This document shows positions 42,100-55,200 of a stretch of DNA of 64,000 nt, piece after piece. The stretch covers positions 87,181,602 through 87,245,601 of the forward strand of contig OX421963.1 of assembly GCA_949128115.1 (NCBI GenBank), written 5' to 3'. The position numbers and the translations under genes are program-made. This DNA comes from Anaspis maculata. Its lineage: Eukaryota; Arthropoda; Insecta; Coleoptera; Scraptiidae. The notes beneath the pieces were generated by a model. It was not told the origin of the DNA and did not search any database. It saw only the letters and a list, made by a program, of their open reading frames with translations. Within the stretch, counting starts at the first letter, position 1, and each line of letters begins with the position of its first letter.

Positions 42100-43593
42100 T
42101 GTAACGATTTTATTTTCCGCGCGAGGTATTGTCTCCCTTGTATGTAGGTACGTAGGTACTTAGGTACTAAATTACAGAGTAGGTACCTAGGCATTTCAAA
42201 TAAATCGCGCGTGAACCGATAAGAGTGGGTGTTCGGCTCAGAGGCATCGAGATAGAAGCGAACGGTTTTTGAGTGGAGTTTCTTTAAATAGACGATGAAA
42301 AAGAGACGTCGTATAAAATTCACGTGAATATTTAAAAATCCCTGGCCATCGTGGATTTTCCGAATTTTGGTGGGCCATCCGTGCCAGATCTGACCAGATT
42401 CTTCTTTGAAATAAGTGCCCGGTGTGCTGGGGTAAGATATTTATTGATTAGGTATTCAAATAGGTACAAAATATCAATTTTAGGTCCAACCTCCAACTTC
42501 GACTTCCACGTGTAAAAATTATATGTATGTCCACGTCGAAATATCGTGAAATTCCGTCTATCTGTCTGCAAGGTCTGAGGCAGGATCGAGAAATCCGCAC
42601 GACGACGTACACGCAACTTTATTTATCGATATCATCATTCATCTTTATTCATCTTCACTTTTTAACAACGGTTCCATCATCTGTATTTCCGCATCTGTAT
42701 TTTCTCCACCACGCTGTACACCCGTCAGCATTTGTCAGCATCGCCGTGACGCCGACAGAAATCTTCTTGTCCCTGCTAGAGCTACGCATTGTCTCGAAAT
42801 TCTCCTCGATAGGACTCCGTCCGCAATCTGACCGAGACGTCAGCACCAAGCAGCGAGACAGCAATATTTTCCGAGGCACATTCCAGAGCGACGCTCCTGT
42901 CCGTGAGAATTTTACAATAATTATCCACTAACCTTAGGAATTTAAGTATTTTAGAGAACAGTATACGTACCAATTTTTATTTCCGCACAAGGTTTGCGCC
43001 TAAAAACTGACACCGATTACTTGGGCCCAAGATTTCTGTGACAGACGTCACTATTTAAGATAGGTCGTAGCTTGTAGTTTCTTTAATTTACGAAAATGCC
43101 CGGGGGGTGTGTTTGATGAGTTCTCACTATTGAACTTCTCGCGTCCAAGGATTGTCGTCACGGGACGGCTCAGGATTAACAACGATACGCTACGAATAAA
43201 TACGAAATTATTTCACTCAGTTTAACATTTCTAAAAATTCTTATATCAACATTTATTATTATACAAAACCAATCTTAATTTTCATTAAATAGTCAAAACT
43301 AAAATTTTGTTGTAACTCTTTAATTACTCTCAAATTAGTAGTTGTCCTTCACTTTAACACTTACTTCAGTTTTGCTTAGTAGCTATGTCTCACTATAGCA
43401 CGTTTGGGTTGGGGTAAACCAGGGTAGACTCCCCCGAAATAAAGCTTCACACCAACATTCCTGGTTGGCGCGATATAAATTTATGTTGTGTGACGTGCAA
43501 GAAAAAAAAACCCACGACCCGCTCTAACCAAAAAGCTGAGTGCCGTTCGCCAAATGTAGTGGAATTTTCCAAAAATAAGAAAAGGACATTGCA
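42100..43593 (+). repeat. 3' LTR of the young gypsy element
   Basis: Same length and sequence as 34735-36228 as far as compared. The older gypsy integrase resumes immediately after it and the 4-bp GCTG. Confidence 0.93.
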
Positions 43594-44170
43594 GCTGCGG
43601 GCCTCTGTTCGCAACCATGTCAGAGATTGTGGAACAAGTGCTGCTCAAAAAAGTAAGAATTTATCTTGTCTTGGCTTGATTGGTAAAGAAAAACCTGTTA
43701 GTTTTCCTTTCTGGATGGTCAGCATGGACACCATGGGCCCCTTGCCCAAAAGCAAAAAGGAAATCAATATCTTTTTGTGGTGACAAATTGGTTTACGAAA
43801 TATGTGATGATTCAACCTCTGCGCGTCGTGACGACAAAACCAATAGTCAAGTTTCTGCAAGAGCAGGTATCTTCACTATTCGGTGTTCGCAGATCGTGCT
43901 TGTGGAGAATTGTTCTCAATTTGTTTTTAAAGAGTTAACGTCATTTTTAAAAGGTTCAAAGGTTCAAAAAGTGTGATACAATGCGCGCTACCATCCTCAG
44001 GTAAACCTTACTGAACGGGTGAGTCGTGTGCTAGGGGCGGCGATTTATCCCTATTCCTATGTAAAATTGGAATGATCACGTTTTCGAAATTGTTCGCCAC
44101 TAGACTGCCAAGACGTTAGTATCAAGCTAGGACCGTACCATTCTAACAAACACAAGACATTTTTTCATAG
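43594..44170 (+). pseudogene. old gypsy element, piece 4: integrase core
   Basis: Shifting frames give VRNHVRDCGTSAAQK (second half of the zinc module), FPFWMVSMDTMGPLPKSK (first core aspartate), VTNWFTKYVMIQPL-like text, a CSQFVFKE block where DNG.QF is expected, and YNARYHPQVNLTERV with the catalytic glutamate near 44020. Stops and frame changes show it is dead. It directly continues piece 3 once the young gypsy is removed. Confidence 0.85.
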
Positions 44171-45820
44171 CTCACTGTAATGAAAATAGCCGTGGAACTG
44201 ATTAGATATATGTGAATAAAACAGTACTGGAATTTTTACTTTCTTTAGACACAAGATATTGCTTCGTTTGATTTCGATTTGGTTTGCCTTGCTAATTGGT
44301 CGCACTTTTCAGTAACCCATTCTACGGGTGCGAAGCTTTTAACTGCCTACATGAAGACGCTTGGATCTGATCTCCGACCAGCAACCAGCTACCCATCTTT
44401 TGGTAGGTAGATATCTATAGCCACGAAAAGTCGTGGGTGTATGCTATATTATCTCTCCCTCAATCCCTCATCCTTCCACATACGTAAAACTCTTCGGCTG
44501 CTGATCGTTTGTGTCTATATGCAAAAGCAATTATAACGGCTCTGATTTAAATTCGAACCGTCGACTCGAGTCAAAGGCGGCTTCGACCCGGCGCGCACGT
44601 ATAAATCAAACGTACAAACTTGGTCATCGGAAATTGGCCCTTGGCCACTCAGTTCCGTCTGCTGCTACTACCACTTCTCGGCCTTATAACCGTCACCGGT
44701 AATTTATACGGCTTTGCATTTCATTACGGCGAATTAACCCTCCCGTCACTCATTACGGCCGACCAAACGAACACTGCGCGTCCCCACAAATGAAGAAAGC
44801 ATCCAGAGATCGTCTCGTTCGGACGGAGGCCCCCGTGTGCGGTGGGCCACCTCTCAAAGAGTGTTCGATATACTCAGGACGTAGGTATATGCCTTATTTA
44901 TTTTAAATAATCGCTCCTTTTGTTTATTTTAATTGTCTGGCGTGCCTGATGCCCGATCACGAAATCGTTCGGCTCTTGATGATGGCGCGCTGTTAATTGT
45001 TATTGTTTATTCGATAGGTGAACAACGAACGGTGGCTGGGCATTACTTCACCCTAGGGCCACGACAAATTAATACCCGAGCCGGTTCTGTCCATGTTTAT
45101 GTAATGTAATACACAATTTATTACGTTCGAAACAATCCCGCCAATTATTTCTTGATGCCCGACTTTGGGCGTTCTAGTCTATACGTAGGTATTATAGGCA
45201 GTCGCCAAAAGGTGATCGCGATAAACTATTAGCGTACGTGAGAGCCTTTTTGTACAATTTAAAAAAAAAATACATAATGGAATGTATGTAAATATACCAA
45301 AAGGCAATTGAGTACTTCAGTTCTGCTGGATACTCCCAGTTTTTTTGTCTCCTTTCTTGTTCACCCATTTTCTTCCCGAGTTCATTCAGCTTGAAAATCG
45401 TCTACACTATACAGTAAGGCATGCATTCACGCTTCTTCTGTTCACGCCCTGAGCAAGACTAGCGACTATACCTAACTGTCCATGATTTTTAGCGCATTTT
45501 CTCACATGTGAAAGTCGCTATTGCATGCAGTCGTTTTGTCCGTCCGGTGTCCGTGATGTCCGTAATTGAAACTCCTTTCAAACCAGACGCCCGCCCTAGC
45601 TCTTAGCTTTCTGATTTTTTTGCTGGTAGATAGCTACTATTTTCAAGGTCGGTCTAGGCTATATTGAATTTTTATATTGCGCTGCCAGCACAAAGAAAAC
45701 CGATTGAGGATAGTCAAAACTTGAAACAACATGAAAATTTCACTTTCTCCCAAACGTGATCCTTTGGCGTCCTAATTTATTCAAGAATTCATAGCTGCTA
45801 CCTCGCTGCGAGGAAGAACA
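44171..45820. other. anonymous intergenic DNA
   Basis: I saw no coding motif, RNA gene or clear repeat, apart from short TAGGTA-type microsatellite near 44402 and 45185. Confidence 0.4.
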
Positions 45821-45829
45821 TGCAGGATT

Positions 45830-48500
45830 TTTCAAAAGTCCCCTGCCCCCTTGCCCCCTAGTCACCCTTAGTATTTTTTTTTAAATGGCACCCTATGGCT
45901 TGTGGGGGCTTGTTGGAAAGCTTGTCAAAAACTGTATTCAGATCTACCATTCTAAGTTAGATCGAACGCTTCACAATGAAGTTTTGTGAAACCCCATAGT
46001 GGGGCTGTTAGTGAAACCAACCTTGCATTTTTTCCTGACGGTTTGAGCTCTTGCACACTAATGGTACATGACCTAAGGTAACTTTTGAGAAGTGTTGCCA
46101 CGGTGGCAATACTGTCAAAAGGCTGGGGAGGGGCGGTTACTTACCTTCCAGGGGAAAACCCTGCAATGCCACTTACATCAGCCTGTAGAACGGGAACTAA
46201 GAGTCGGACGAAGACGCGGGGGCTCTCGTTGGATTCAGCACACTTGAAAACATAGGAATATATCATTCGTTCAACTCCCCTCTTACATCCATGTGCGCTA
46301 GGGGGCCAGAAACGATCATGCGGAGTGGGACATTAGTGCGTTTCAGCAATTTTTCCGGGTCGGCGTATACCTGACCATCGATTGGGGTATTGATGAGTCG
46401 ATCTCTGCTTCGGTAGCACGTAGGGTACCTCGTACGTACGAGGACGAGAACAGAGTGGGAGTAAGCGGAGGGGGGCTGTGCTAACAGAAAATGGCGGACT
46501 GGCGGGAGCCACTGGCTGCCGGTAACCCAACTTATTCACATGTTTCTTACTTGTGAAATGTTAATTCCGGGTTTATAGAGTCCAGGTTTTTGCACACGAA
46601 CCACTGGTGCACCATTGTTTCTTGGGATAGCTGCCCTTTGCGCGTCATGAGTTTTGACATCAGCCGCCATCTTCTGCCTGCAGTCCTTAGAATGTTTCTA
46701 GTTGTTGGATCGTGGAAATATTTATGTAAACAAATGTGTCTATAGTATCTTTTAGTAGTCGAAGGTCCAGGTCCACTCTGTTGGAAACCACGGTGGTCCA
46801 TATTTGCACTCAATCATCTCCCTGAGATGCCAGTTTGTGAGCCTTACTGGCAGTGTGACGAATCCATAGCTCCTTGAGAGCTCCTTCCAGCAGCACGAGG
46901 GCAGATACCGCAAGGATGAAAATATCTGTGTCACATGAGTAGACCATCACCCTTGCATGGCCCTCCCGCGAGGGGGCCACTACGTGCATGTAGACTCGGG
47001 TATCGGTCTCCTCATAATTACAATACGCTAAACCACTCAGGTTGTCCCGGGTAGATTTTGTCCGACGCTCGTTCCTCTTCTAGAGTACTAGACCACCTCC
47101 CCGGTCGTTGGAATACCGTTAGCCAAAAGCTTGAAAAGTTCTTTCTTGTTTTCTGGCTCTTCCAGAAAGTCTTCTTCTTGGAAAGTTTATAGTCGTGAGC
47201 TACACGCATTCTAATGTCCGGACCCCTTCTATCTCTTGCCATCTTTTTAAGACTGTTCTTCGAGTATCTGAAAATAACCAGAAAATTGGCGATACACATC
47301 GGCAACTTTACAGGTAGGCCGTGATTGATTCGATACTTACGAGTCCCACACGATGTCCATCCGGGATACACACTGACCGTCGGTTCCACAAAACAGATAA
47401 TACGAGATTAGTTGATTTGCGATTTTTGTTTTCCAATTTGTAGCTGACTGATCAATGGAAATGCTGGTTTATCCCTCAATAATGGAAAGATGATGGGTCT
47501 AGTACAGATTTCTGGCATTTTTTGTGAGTAACCACCTAGCATTCAGCAGAAAAAAGTTCAGTTAATCTGCAATCAGCCTTGATCGCTGATCATCTTTTTT
47601 GTGGAACTGACGGTGAGACTCTATTTTGAGGCAGGAATAAAAGACGAATGTCTCAAAAATTAGAAAATTAGACATTTCTTGTGCAGCTTGGTCGGGGGAA
47701 CATTGACTGTCCATTTTTGCTCGGCCGGCTCAGGTTTTTGATACCAAGAGCATCATCAAGGCTCCAACGTTTATTTTACTGTTACTGTCCCAGAACTAAC
47801 CTTATGTACAGGTCACCTGTGTTTTTTTATTGTACTTGTATGGTGTGATGCCTGTTGGAAAATGAATGCTTATTGAAATAATGCACAGGTTGGCACGTGG
47901 TTTTAACTTTCAACAGGTACATGAGTACCCCACTGTCAAAAATCTTGGCGTCTACGCTTGCGGGGCTTTGTCTGGCCCAGTTGTCAAAAGAGGTGCAAGA
48001 CACTAATCAGGAGGTCTGCCTTGATTGTGACCCTCATGTCATTATTGCTGAGAGCCAGGGCTGGTGGGAACCCATATACGAAGAGGAGGACTGTCCTCCT
48101 CAAATGAGGACTTCATATGACAGACACACACAAACACAGGGACGCGCCAGATGCTGAAAAAACCCCCCATTCCACAGGACCGTTTCCCGCCCCCTAGCGC
48201 GCATAAGTGGGAAAGGGGGAATGGAACAATATCATATTCCTATGTTTTCAAGTGTGCTGAATCCAACGAGACCCTTACCGTCATCGTCTGACGCCTAGTT
48301 CTCGTTCTACAGGCTGATATAGGTAGCATTGCAGAGTTTTTCCCTGGAAGGTAAGCAACCGCCCCTCCCCAGCCCTCTGACAGTGTTGCAACCGTGGCAA
48401 CACTTCTTAAATGTTACCTTAGGTCATGTACCATCACTATGCTAGAGCTCAACCCGTCAGGGAAAAATGCAAGGTTTGTCCTGATATCGTGCACTAACGT
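45830..48500. mobile_element. large fold-back element with about 320-bp arms
   Basis: 46000-46320 is inverted at 48165-48480 with roughly 80 percent identity. Landmarks are CCTATGTTTTCAAGTGTGC, CCTGGAAGGTAAG, ACCGCCCCTCCCCAGCC and TTACCTTAGGTCATGTACCA. The loop of about 1.8 kb holds a decayed coding fragment. The left flank (45840-45990) also resembles the arm of the MITE at 48508. Exact termini and target duplication were not resolved because the edges merge with that second family. Confidence 0.65.
46810..47390 (-). pseudogene. fragment of an EEADTR/DTD-type protein (PIN-like?)
   Basis: On the minus strand 47080-46810 reads NLSGLAYCNYEETDTRVYMH, then a VMVYSCDTDIFILAVSALVL block, ending TGA at 46810-46812. 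This matches a pattern (HEEADTR...DTDV.VL) that I know from uncharacterised repeat-associated animal proteins. Its spaced acidic residues recall PIN/FEN-type nucleases. Upstream, 47389-47081 continues in another frame (LFKLLANGIPTTGEVV-like text), so a frameshift is present. It lies in the loop of the fold-back element, which suggests captured or transposon-encoded sequence. Family name and function are inferred, not established. Confidence 0.5.
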
Positions 48501-48507
48501 CCTCACT

Positions 48508-49206
48508 ACCAGGGTTACTCAAAAGCCCGGAACAAAATTCATAATTCATTACCATATTTTCCCCCCAAAAAAACGCTCGAACAGGTCGATTTTTAAAAAC
48601 GGTAAATCGTTTCTCCATGATACGTGTTATGATCTACCGTCAATCCCCTAACCCCAGCCACCCTTAGTATTTTTTTGAATCGCATCCTATGGGAGTTCGT
48701 TGGGAAGCTTGTCAAAAACTGTGTTCAGATCTACCTTTAAAAATGGTTGGACGCTTGAGGGGTTGAGGGTCAAGGCCTTAAGGGTTAAGGGGTTGACGGT
48801 AGATCATGACACGTATAATCGAAGAATGACTTACCGCTTTTAAAAATCGACCTGTTCGAGCGTTTTTTTTTCTGAAAAAAATATGGTAAAAAATCAATTA
48901 TTTTGTTCCGGACTTTTGAGTAACCCTAGGGTTGCTCAAAACTTCATGATTAAGCGTTCGATATAATTTTCAATGGTGAATCTGGATACAGTTTTTGACA
49001 AGCTTTCCAACGAGCCCCCCTAAGCTATTGGGTTCCATTAAAAAAAAATACTAAGGGGGGCTAGGGGTCAAGGGGTTTACGGTAGATCATGACATGTGTC
49101 ATGGAAAAACGGCTTGCCCTTTTCAAAAGTCGACCTGTTCGAGCGTTTTTCCCGAAAAAAATATGTTCAAAAATTATGAATTTTATTCCGGACTTTTGAA
49201 TAACCC
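48508..49206. mobile_element. palindromic MITE cluster, about 270-bp TIRs
   Basis: The left arm from AGGGTTACTCAAAAGCCCGG is inverted at the right arm ending TCCGGACTTTTGAATAACCC near 49202. Both carry CGCTCGAACAGGTCGA, GATCTACCGT and AGCTTGTCAAAAACTGT. A third, partial arm copy sits between them (about 48790-48929), so the element contains a partial internal duplication or a nested relative. Confidence 0.75.
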
Positions 49207-49209
49207 TGT

Positions 49210-50030
49210 ATAAGAACTTTTCTGCACTTGATTCGAGTAGGCGTCCTTCGACAAGATGTCGATATTTTCGGAAGCCGGCTAATGAATCCACCATTTTAAC
49301 GTATCGTATATTGTCTACAAAAATCTCCAACTGGGGAAAACTCAGATGCTCTATACGAAAACTCTATGGACTTGCCAAGCAGCAGTAGCCTCGAGCTTTT
49401 TTTTTCCCGTCTTACCGATCGATAAGTTATTTATATCTTGTCCACTTTTTATTCTCAGTAGAATGAATTTTTGGAGCAGAAATAAAGTGTGGGGGGCTAC
49501 GGCTACGGCTGGTGGCACCTGCAAAGTTTTAGAGCGAAACTATCAGTGGCCATCAGCCGTGTTCTCCCAGCGCTTCAGCTTGTCACAATATTTTTGCTTC
49601 AAACAGTCATTCTACTGGGAATAAAAAGTTAACGGGATATAGCTATTGAAGTTCGTACTTTTTTTTAAGCAAGAAACAGGTCCTAGAAAAAAATACGTAC
49701 CTTCAACAAACCAAGTCACAATTTCTATACCGGGTGGACAGCATAACAAGATTGCAGGAAAATAACTGTTAAAATTCCTCCCGTTCTTCCCGAGGAAAGA
49801 ATAACTCTCTTGAAGCTTCTCGAAAATCAGTGACCAAAAGATATCACCACCATTACACTAAAAAAAAAAGATGAATAATAGTCAAAATAGAACAGCAAAA
49901 GACAGCTGGACACGACTAGACAAACAAAAGCAGAAAAAAGAAGAAGAATAGAACAGTGGGCTAACCAAATGAGCCGATACAAAAAAAAAACATGTGACGC
50001 TCTACTCAACACAAGTCTTCAAATCTTTAA
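49210..50030. other. anonymous intergenic DNA
   Basis: No gene or clear repeat was recognised. An A-rich stretch occurs near 49858-49945. Confidence 0.35.
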
Positions 50031-52200
50031 CATGCCACGTTCTTTGCAGCTTTCCGAAATCGTCTTCCAGTTCTCACGTCCAACGAATTTTGGAGCGAAT
50101 TTATAGGAAACATAATTTGCTGCATTCAGTTTTTACGCCAAATCTTTTGGTCACGTAGAATTGCCCAGATCTGTGTCGCAATAGACTTTATTGCGCTGGC
50201 TTGCGTCAGACATTTGCTTACGAACTTCTAGGTAAATCTTCCAATTCACTATTTTTGACAATGGGTTCAACGAACGGGGTGGCGTTCACATCCAGTTTTC
50301 GTTGTATGGATCAGGAGCTCCCATGAAATTTTTCGACCAAAATTCAGGAAAAAGTGCTTGAAAGTTGTTACATTGTGTTTCGAGGTCCTGATATTGCAGG
50401 TGATCAACGGAAGGTACTCTTCCCATTTACACTGATCTTCCTCCAGGCAGCAAGAGAGCATCGTTTTCAATACGCGATTGGTTCGCTCAACGGGATTCGA
50501 CTGGGGATGACAACTTGGAGTAAATCTTGATCTCGTATACCTTTCCGCTGAATTCACAATTCCCGGCCACGAAACTGGGCTTCATTATCACATATAATCA
50601 TACTAGGGGCTCCAGAAAGCAAAATCACCTGCTCTTCCAATTGCTAGAGGATGGTTGTCGCAACTGCTCTGCGAAGAGGAAAGGTCGTCACAAACTTCTA
50701 AAAATGTGAAAAACCACCGGAATACAGCAATAGCCTTTAGTTGACTTGTTCCTCATCATAACAACCATCAGCGGATTTCTGGAGGCTCACAAAGTCTATC
50801 TTCGGAACAGAGCGAAATATCCGACCTTAAGCAACATGCTCTTCTCCCTTTCTATGCACGATAGTGAATTTGTAAGGTATCAGTCGCAAGGCTCATCTCG
50901 TCAGTCTACTCTGGGAGTCCTCCAAATTGTGCAGCCACAACAGAACAGACTGTGGTGGTCTGTCACAACTTTGAGCTGCGATTGCTCCAGATAGTGACGT
51001 AACGATTCAACCGCCCATATGACCGACAAGCATCCTTCCTTCGTCGTGAAGAAGTTTCTTTCTTGCCGGGTCAACGATCATCATAGTTTTGGGCAAGTAC
51101 TGCACCGTTTTCAAACCCAGAAACGCCCGCCTTAGAAGTAAATGGTCTCTGAAAGTTTGGGCAACTAACGTATGGTCCGAAAGTTTTGGGAAATTGTTCA
51201 AAGCCAATAACTTTTTTTGGATAGTCTCAATTTTTTAACTTGATATTGCAAAAATCAACATCATATATAACAATAACAAATTCATATTCAACATATCGAT
51301 AATGGACCATCATCTTCGATGAATCTCATTTTTCTTCTGCCATGTTCCATAATTCTCTGCATCAATTTCTCTAATGCGAAATTCTCTTATGTTATTGGCA
51401 AATGTGACGCCGTGATTGGTCTTCATTTGCAGCTTCCCATCCCTTATCGTATACTATCCTGCTCAATACTTACTAAAAATCTTATATTGATCGAGCTTGC
51501 GGTACACTGGGAGGCAGGAGCTCAGAGAAATTAATCCTGCTGTTGTCCATAGAATGATCGAACATGGCAGAAGAAAACTGAGAGCCATCAAAGATAATGA
51601 CCCATCGTCAATATGTTAAATATGAATTTGGTATTGTTAAATATGGTGCCAGTTTTTGCAATAATAATTTGAAAAATCAAAACAATCCAAAGAAAGTTAT
51701 TAGCTTTTGAAAAATTTCACAAAACTTTCGGACCATACGTTAGTAGCGGCGCGGTTATCAGATTTTTTCAACTCTGTTGAAAGAAACGGCACGCTCGGCA
51801 GTCCAGCTGAACGGTTATTTCTTTTTGGTTAGATTTGTCGACAGGGCCGCTGATGTGGAAAAATTTGGCACAAATCTTGTGTCCCAAGAAGCAGTTCTCA
51901 GAGTGTATCTCTCAGATATTTTCAGAGGTTGGGATGCTCAACATGATTTTGATTTTCTCGGGATCCGTGCGCAATCCATTACGGTTTACGATGTACCCCA
52001 AGTACTTGATTTCCGGTTTACAGAACTGACACTTGTAGCTACAGTCAACTTAGCTGCACGGAGGCGGTTGAACACAGATTTTCAAGTGACTCTAGAAATT
52101 TTGCGAAACCACGATAATGTCGTCCAAAGAGACCATCACCAAGACTGGAGATCTGGACCGAGGACGGTGTCAATTAAATGGGCCATTGAAAACATGTTCT
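50030..52200 (-). pseudogene. decayed gypsy pol on the minus strand
   Basis: Read on the minus strand from 52200 downward: an RT block with SLDDIIVVSQNF and KYLGYIVNRNGLRTDPEKI near 52130-51970, then a connection region. A MITE interrupts at 51740-51168. Next come integrase-start text near 51150-51000 (DPARKKLLHDEGRMLVGHMG), a CDN..QFRGRE block near 50590, and FTPSCHPQSNPVERTNRVLK near 50510 with the integrase glutamate. FLNFGR follows at about 50340. Many stops and shifts make it non-functional. Confidence 0.82.
51168..51740. mobile_element. long-TIR MITE inside the minus-strand gypsy (TA target)
   Basis: ACGTATGGTCCGAAAGTTTT at the left is inverted at the right. TA flanks both ends (51166-51167, 51741-51742). 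Pairing continues for about 140 bp and, less well, to a centre around 51450 (TTCTTCTGCCATGTT against AACATGGCAGAAGAA). It separates RT from integrase of the dead gypsy. Confidence 0.85.
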
Positions 52201-55200
52201 GTCTACAATGAGTTTTGTTGGTTCAAAAGTTCAAATGTGTTTATATCGAACATTTCACAGTTATCTTGATTCAGAAGATATAATTCAGTAAGAAGTGATA
52301 CTCACCCAACACTCCAATATAAACTGCGCAGCAATTGAAGTAAGCCTTCCAAAAATTTTAGACACATTCAAAGCGACATAAATTTTGAAATTTCGTTTTC
52401 TGATTGGCTCACTCACTTGACCAGAACATGCCATGAGCCATTTTCGGTACAAGTGTTTTCTACTAATTGTACACGGTGTTTCAATCAGGTACAGCAAAAA
52501 TGGAAAAGTTCAAGCAGCTCCCATTTCAAAAAAATAATTTTTGGTTTTATTCAAGTCTTGCAGGGGAGACGCTGTACCCATACCTCAAGACGTTTTTTCA
52601 GATATTTGCCCATTGGCTTCAATCACAGGGCGATCTCAAAATGCAACGTTTTGGTTTTGCAGAAATAATGTTTTCCCTTGTTACACTTGTTGGCCGATGC
52701 AAGAAGACAGAGGGGAGAAACGTAAAGCCCCAGGAAAAATTCCTTAAGCCATAACCTTACTCAGGTGGTTGGAATATAAAAAGATAAGACAACGAGTAGC
52801 AGGGAGAAAGAAGAAAATATAAAAGAGAGAACATTTGGAGGATAGTTTGTTACGCTTTCAAAAATCGACTTGGCGATACAGAATAATGAAACCAGGGGAA
52901 CCAAGAAAACAAATGAGAGTTGATTGTTATTTTCGGAGGTTCCGGCTGATTCTGCAAAGAAAGATCCAATAACCATCGGCCGAGTAGCGATTCAGTGTTC
53001 CTCTGTGGTTCTTGTTGATGGCAAGCAGTACCACCAGTCATGTGATGTGCCTCGAGAACCGCAATTAAGGAAAGCGGCGCTGAACGCCACTCCTAGAACG
53101 CCGCGCCGCCTTTGGTTGACAGCAACTGTCAGTAATCGCCAACTTCGTTGAAGTGACCATCTCGGTCCTATTTCTCTCGTCTGTCTAGTTGCCAGAGCGT
53201 ATGGTGAGCTTCTGGAATGTTCAAAGTTACCAAATCAGTTCACTACCTCACCGTCTAATCGGCGTCTTCACCAACGTTGTCAGTTGGTCCAGAATATCAA
53301 GATCCTGCTGATCGTTGCGGTTGCCCCGAAGCTCATGCGTTCAAGACTCGTTGATGGGCAAACCAAGTGTTGCCTCTCATCTTTTATTTCACTGTTTTAG
53401 AATAAGTTATCTATTTGAAATTCAGCGTGTTGTTGTTATGTGTATTATTATTGTCTCTGCGTGAAGTAAGCGACGTTATTAGGGGGTAGCTATACCGGTT
53501 TACTACACCAATTTCCCTTGGGGTAGGACGGCAGTATGTTGTTTTTCGTGTAGGTACTCTGTTTCAGTGTCGTCGCTGGAGCTTCGTTGGGCCCTTCGAG
53601 TTCTCGCAGCGTCATCGAAAAGGTAGGTACCTACGTTATAGTTTGTAAGCCAACTCTCGCGGTATTGCTCACCCTTTCTATTGGCGTCCTCTGCGCAACG
53701 CCCCTTTATTTTTGGTTACACGCCATGTCAAGTTGAACTGTAAATATTCTTGAACCTTTTCTTCCCAATCATAAACCTGATTTTTTGTAGTTTATTCTGT
53801 AATTTTAATTCTCCCAAGCCCAACTATCTCCACCTCGGAATCAATCATTTTCAATTACGATTTCAACCCGTAATAAGTTGAAAAAAATGCTAAAAAGGTT
53901 TAGCACGTGCAGACCAAACGGAGACCTAGAAAATAAAACTTTACAGAGGGCGCAGAAGGAGAAGAGTAGGCAAGAGGAAAATGAAACAAAAGAAGACCTA
54001 GAAAAAATAATGCTGAAGTTCTTTTTGCATCAAATCTAGTTTAGGTATACTTACTACTAAAACTGATAAAAAAAGACCATTGTCTTGCACTCGATTTCAC
54101 GTTGAAGTGATGAACAGATCTGATGGAATGTCAGATGTGCGAAATGTGCAACTGACCAGTGCAGAACCAAAAAATACGAAAGAGAAAATATCAAACAACC
54201 ATTCTGAAGCAAACGATCGTTGCTGCGGGAGCTATTCAGAACGATTCAACAATGTTCACGAACATTCCAATATGCCTCCGATATACGGCTCCTCCTCCAA
54301 TTGTACAATTTTCTGGCTCATACTCGAGTTGGAGTTTCCAGAAAATACCGTAAAGAATGTCGCAGGTAGGTATATTGGCAGCGTCAATTTCATGCCAGAA
54401 ATACAGCGCTAAGCTGTGATTGGTTGTAATGCCATTCTTCTGATGCGATTCGTATAGGTGATGTGACGCCTTCCCAGTTTCCAAAAATAGGACCCTGGAG
54501 TCGTTTTCACTGAGTCTTTAGTTTTAGTACCTATACACCAATACCCACATCAGTGTTTGAAAAATGGACAAGCTATGAATTAAATAGGTACCTAATCTTA
54601 ACTCCGCTGTGACTATAAATTCTTTCCGTGTTTGCTCCCCTTCATCGACGATCGAGGAAAACATCCCTTCGGAGACGTCAGTCAACTCAACCGTTCTCCG
54701 CAGCATCAGCCCCGCGCGCATACGTAAATGCGTAATAATATAATTACGAGCAGACGACCGCTCGTCGGTAATCACATAACCATATCAATTGATGCCTAAT
54801 AACATCCTCGACTGCTGTGTTAGAGGGTGCACGTGTAATGACAAACCTTAGCCGAGAACCTTGATCGACTATTGTACTCTTCATTGTGCCACCCCGTGCA
54901 CCAAATTACACCCCCTTTGCGTCACACACTATGTATCGGAAAGAGGAGAGTGCGAGGGAGGTTGGCTCGGTCTGTCGTGTTGTGACAGTCATAATTCCTG
55001 TTATTTATTCATCCACCCGGGGGCGTTCTCGCCGAGATGTGATGCAAAATGTTGAACATCATAATTTCGGTTTTTTGTATCGTTCAGGTTTCTCTGAAAA
55101 GAACGATAACCCGCATTGATGTCAATAGTTTTGATTTCTGAATGCAAATAAGGTTCAATCCGAAATGAAAATTGTTACAAATTATGAGGTTTCATGAGAT

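Larger units (their letters stand above)
34735..43593 (+). mobile_element. complete, apparently young Ty3/gypsy retrotransposon
   Basis: The LTRs 34735-36228 and 42100-43593 are both exactly 1494 bp, start TGTAACG, end TTGCA and are colinear with a constant 7365-bp offset and no difference that I saw. GCTG at 34731-34734 and 43594-43597 is a 4-bp target duplication. A TGGCGCC primer-binding site, intact gag, intact pol and a polypurine tract lie between. There is no envelope ORF in 41521-42083. It is inserted in the integrase of an older gypsy. Structure and LTR identity indicate recent, autonomous-type transposition. Confidence 0.95.

Noticed and set aside
51777..52211. 144-codon plus-strand frame
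   Set aside because: It is the antisense shadow of gypsy RT on the minus strand, which shows LDDIIVVSQ and YLGYIVNRNG.
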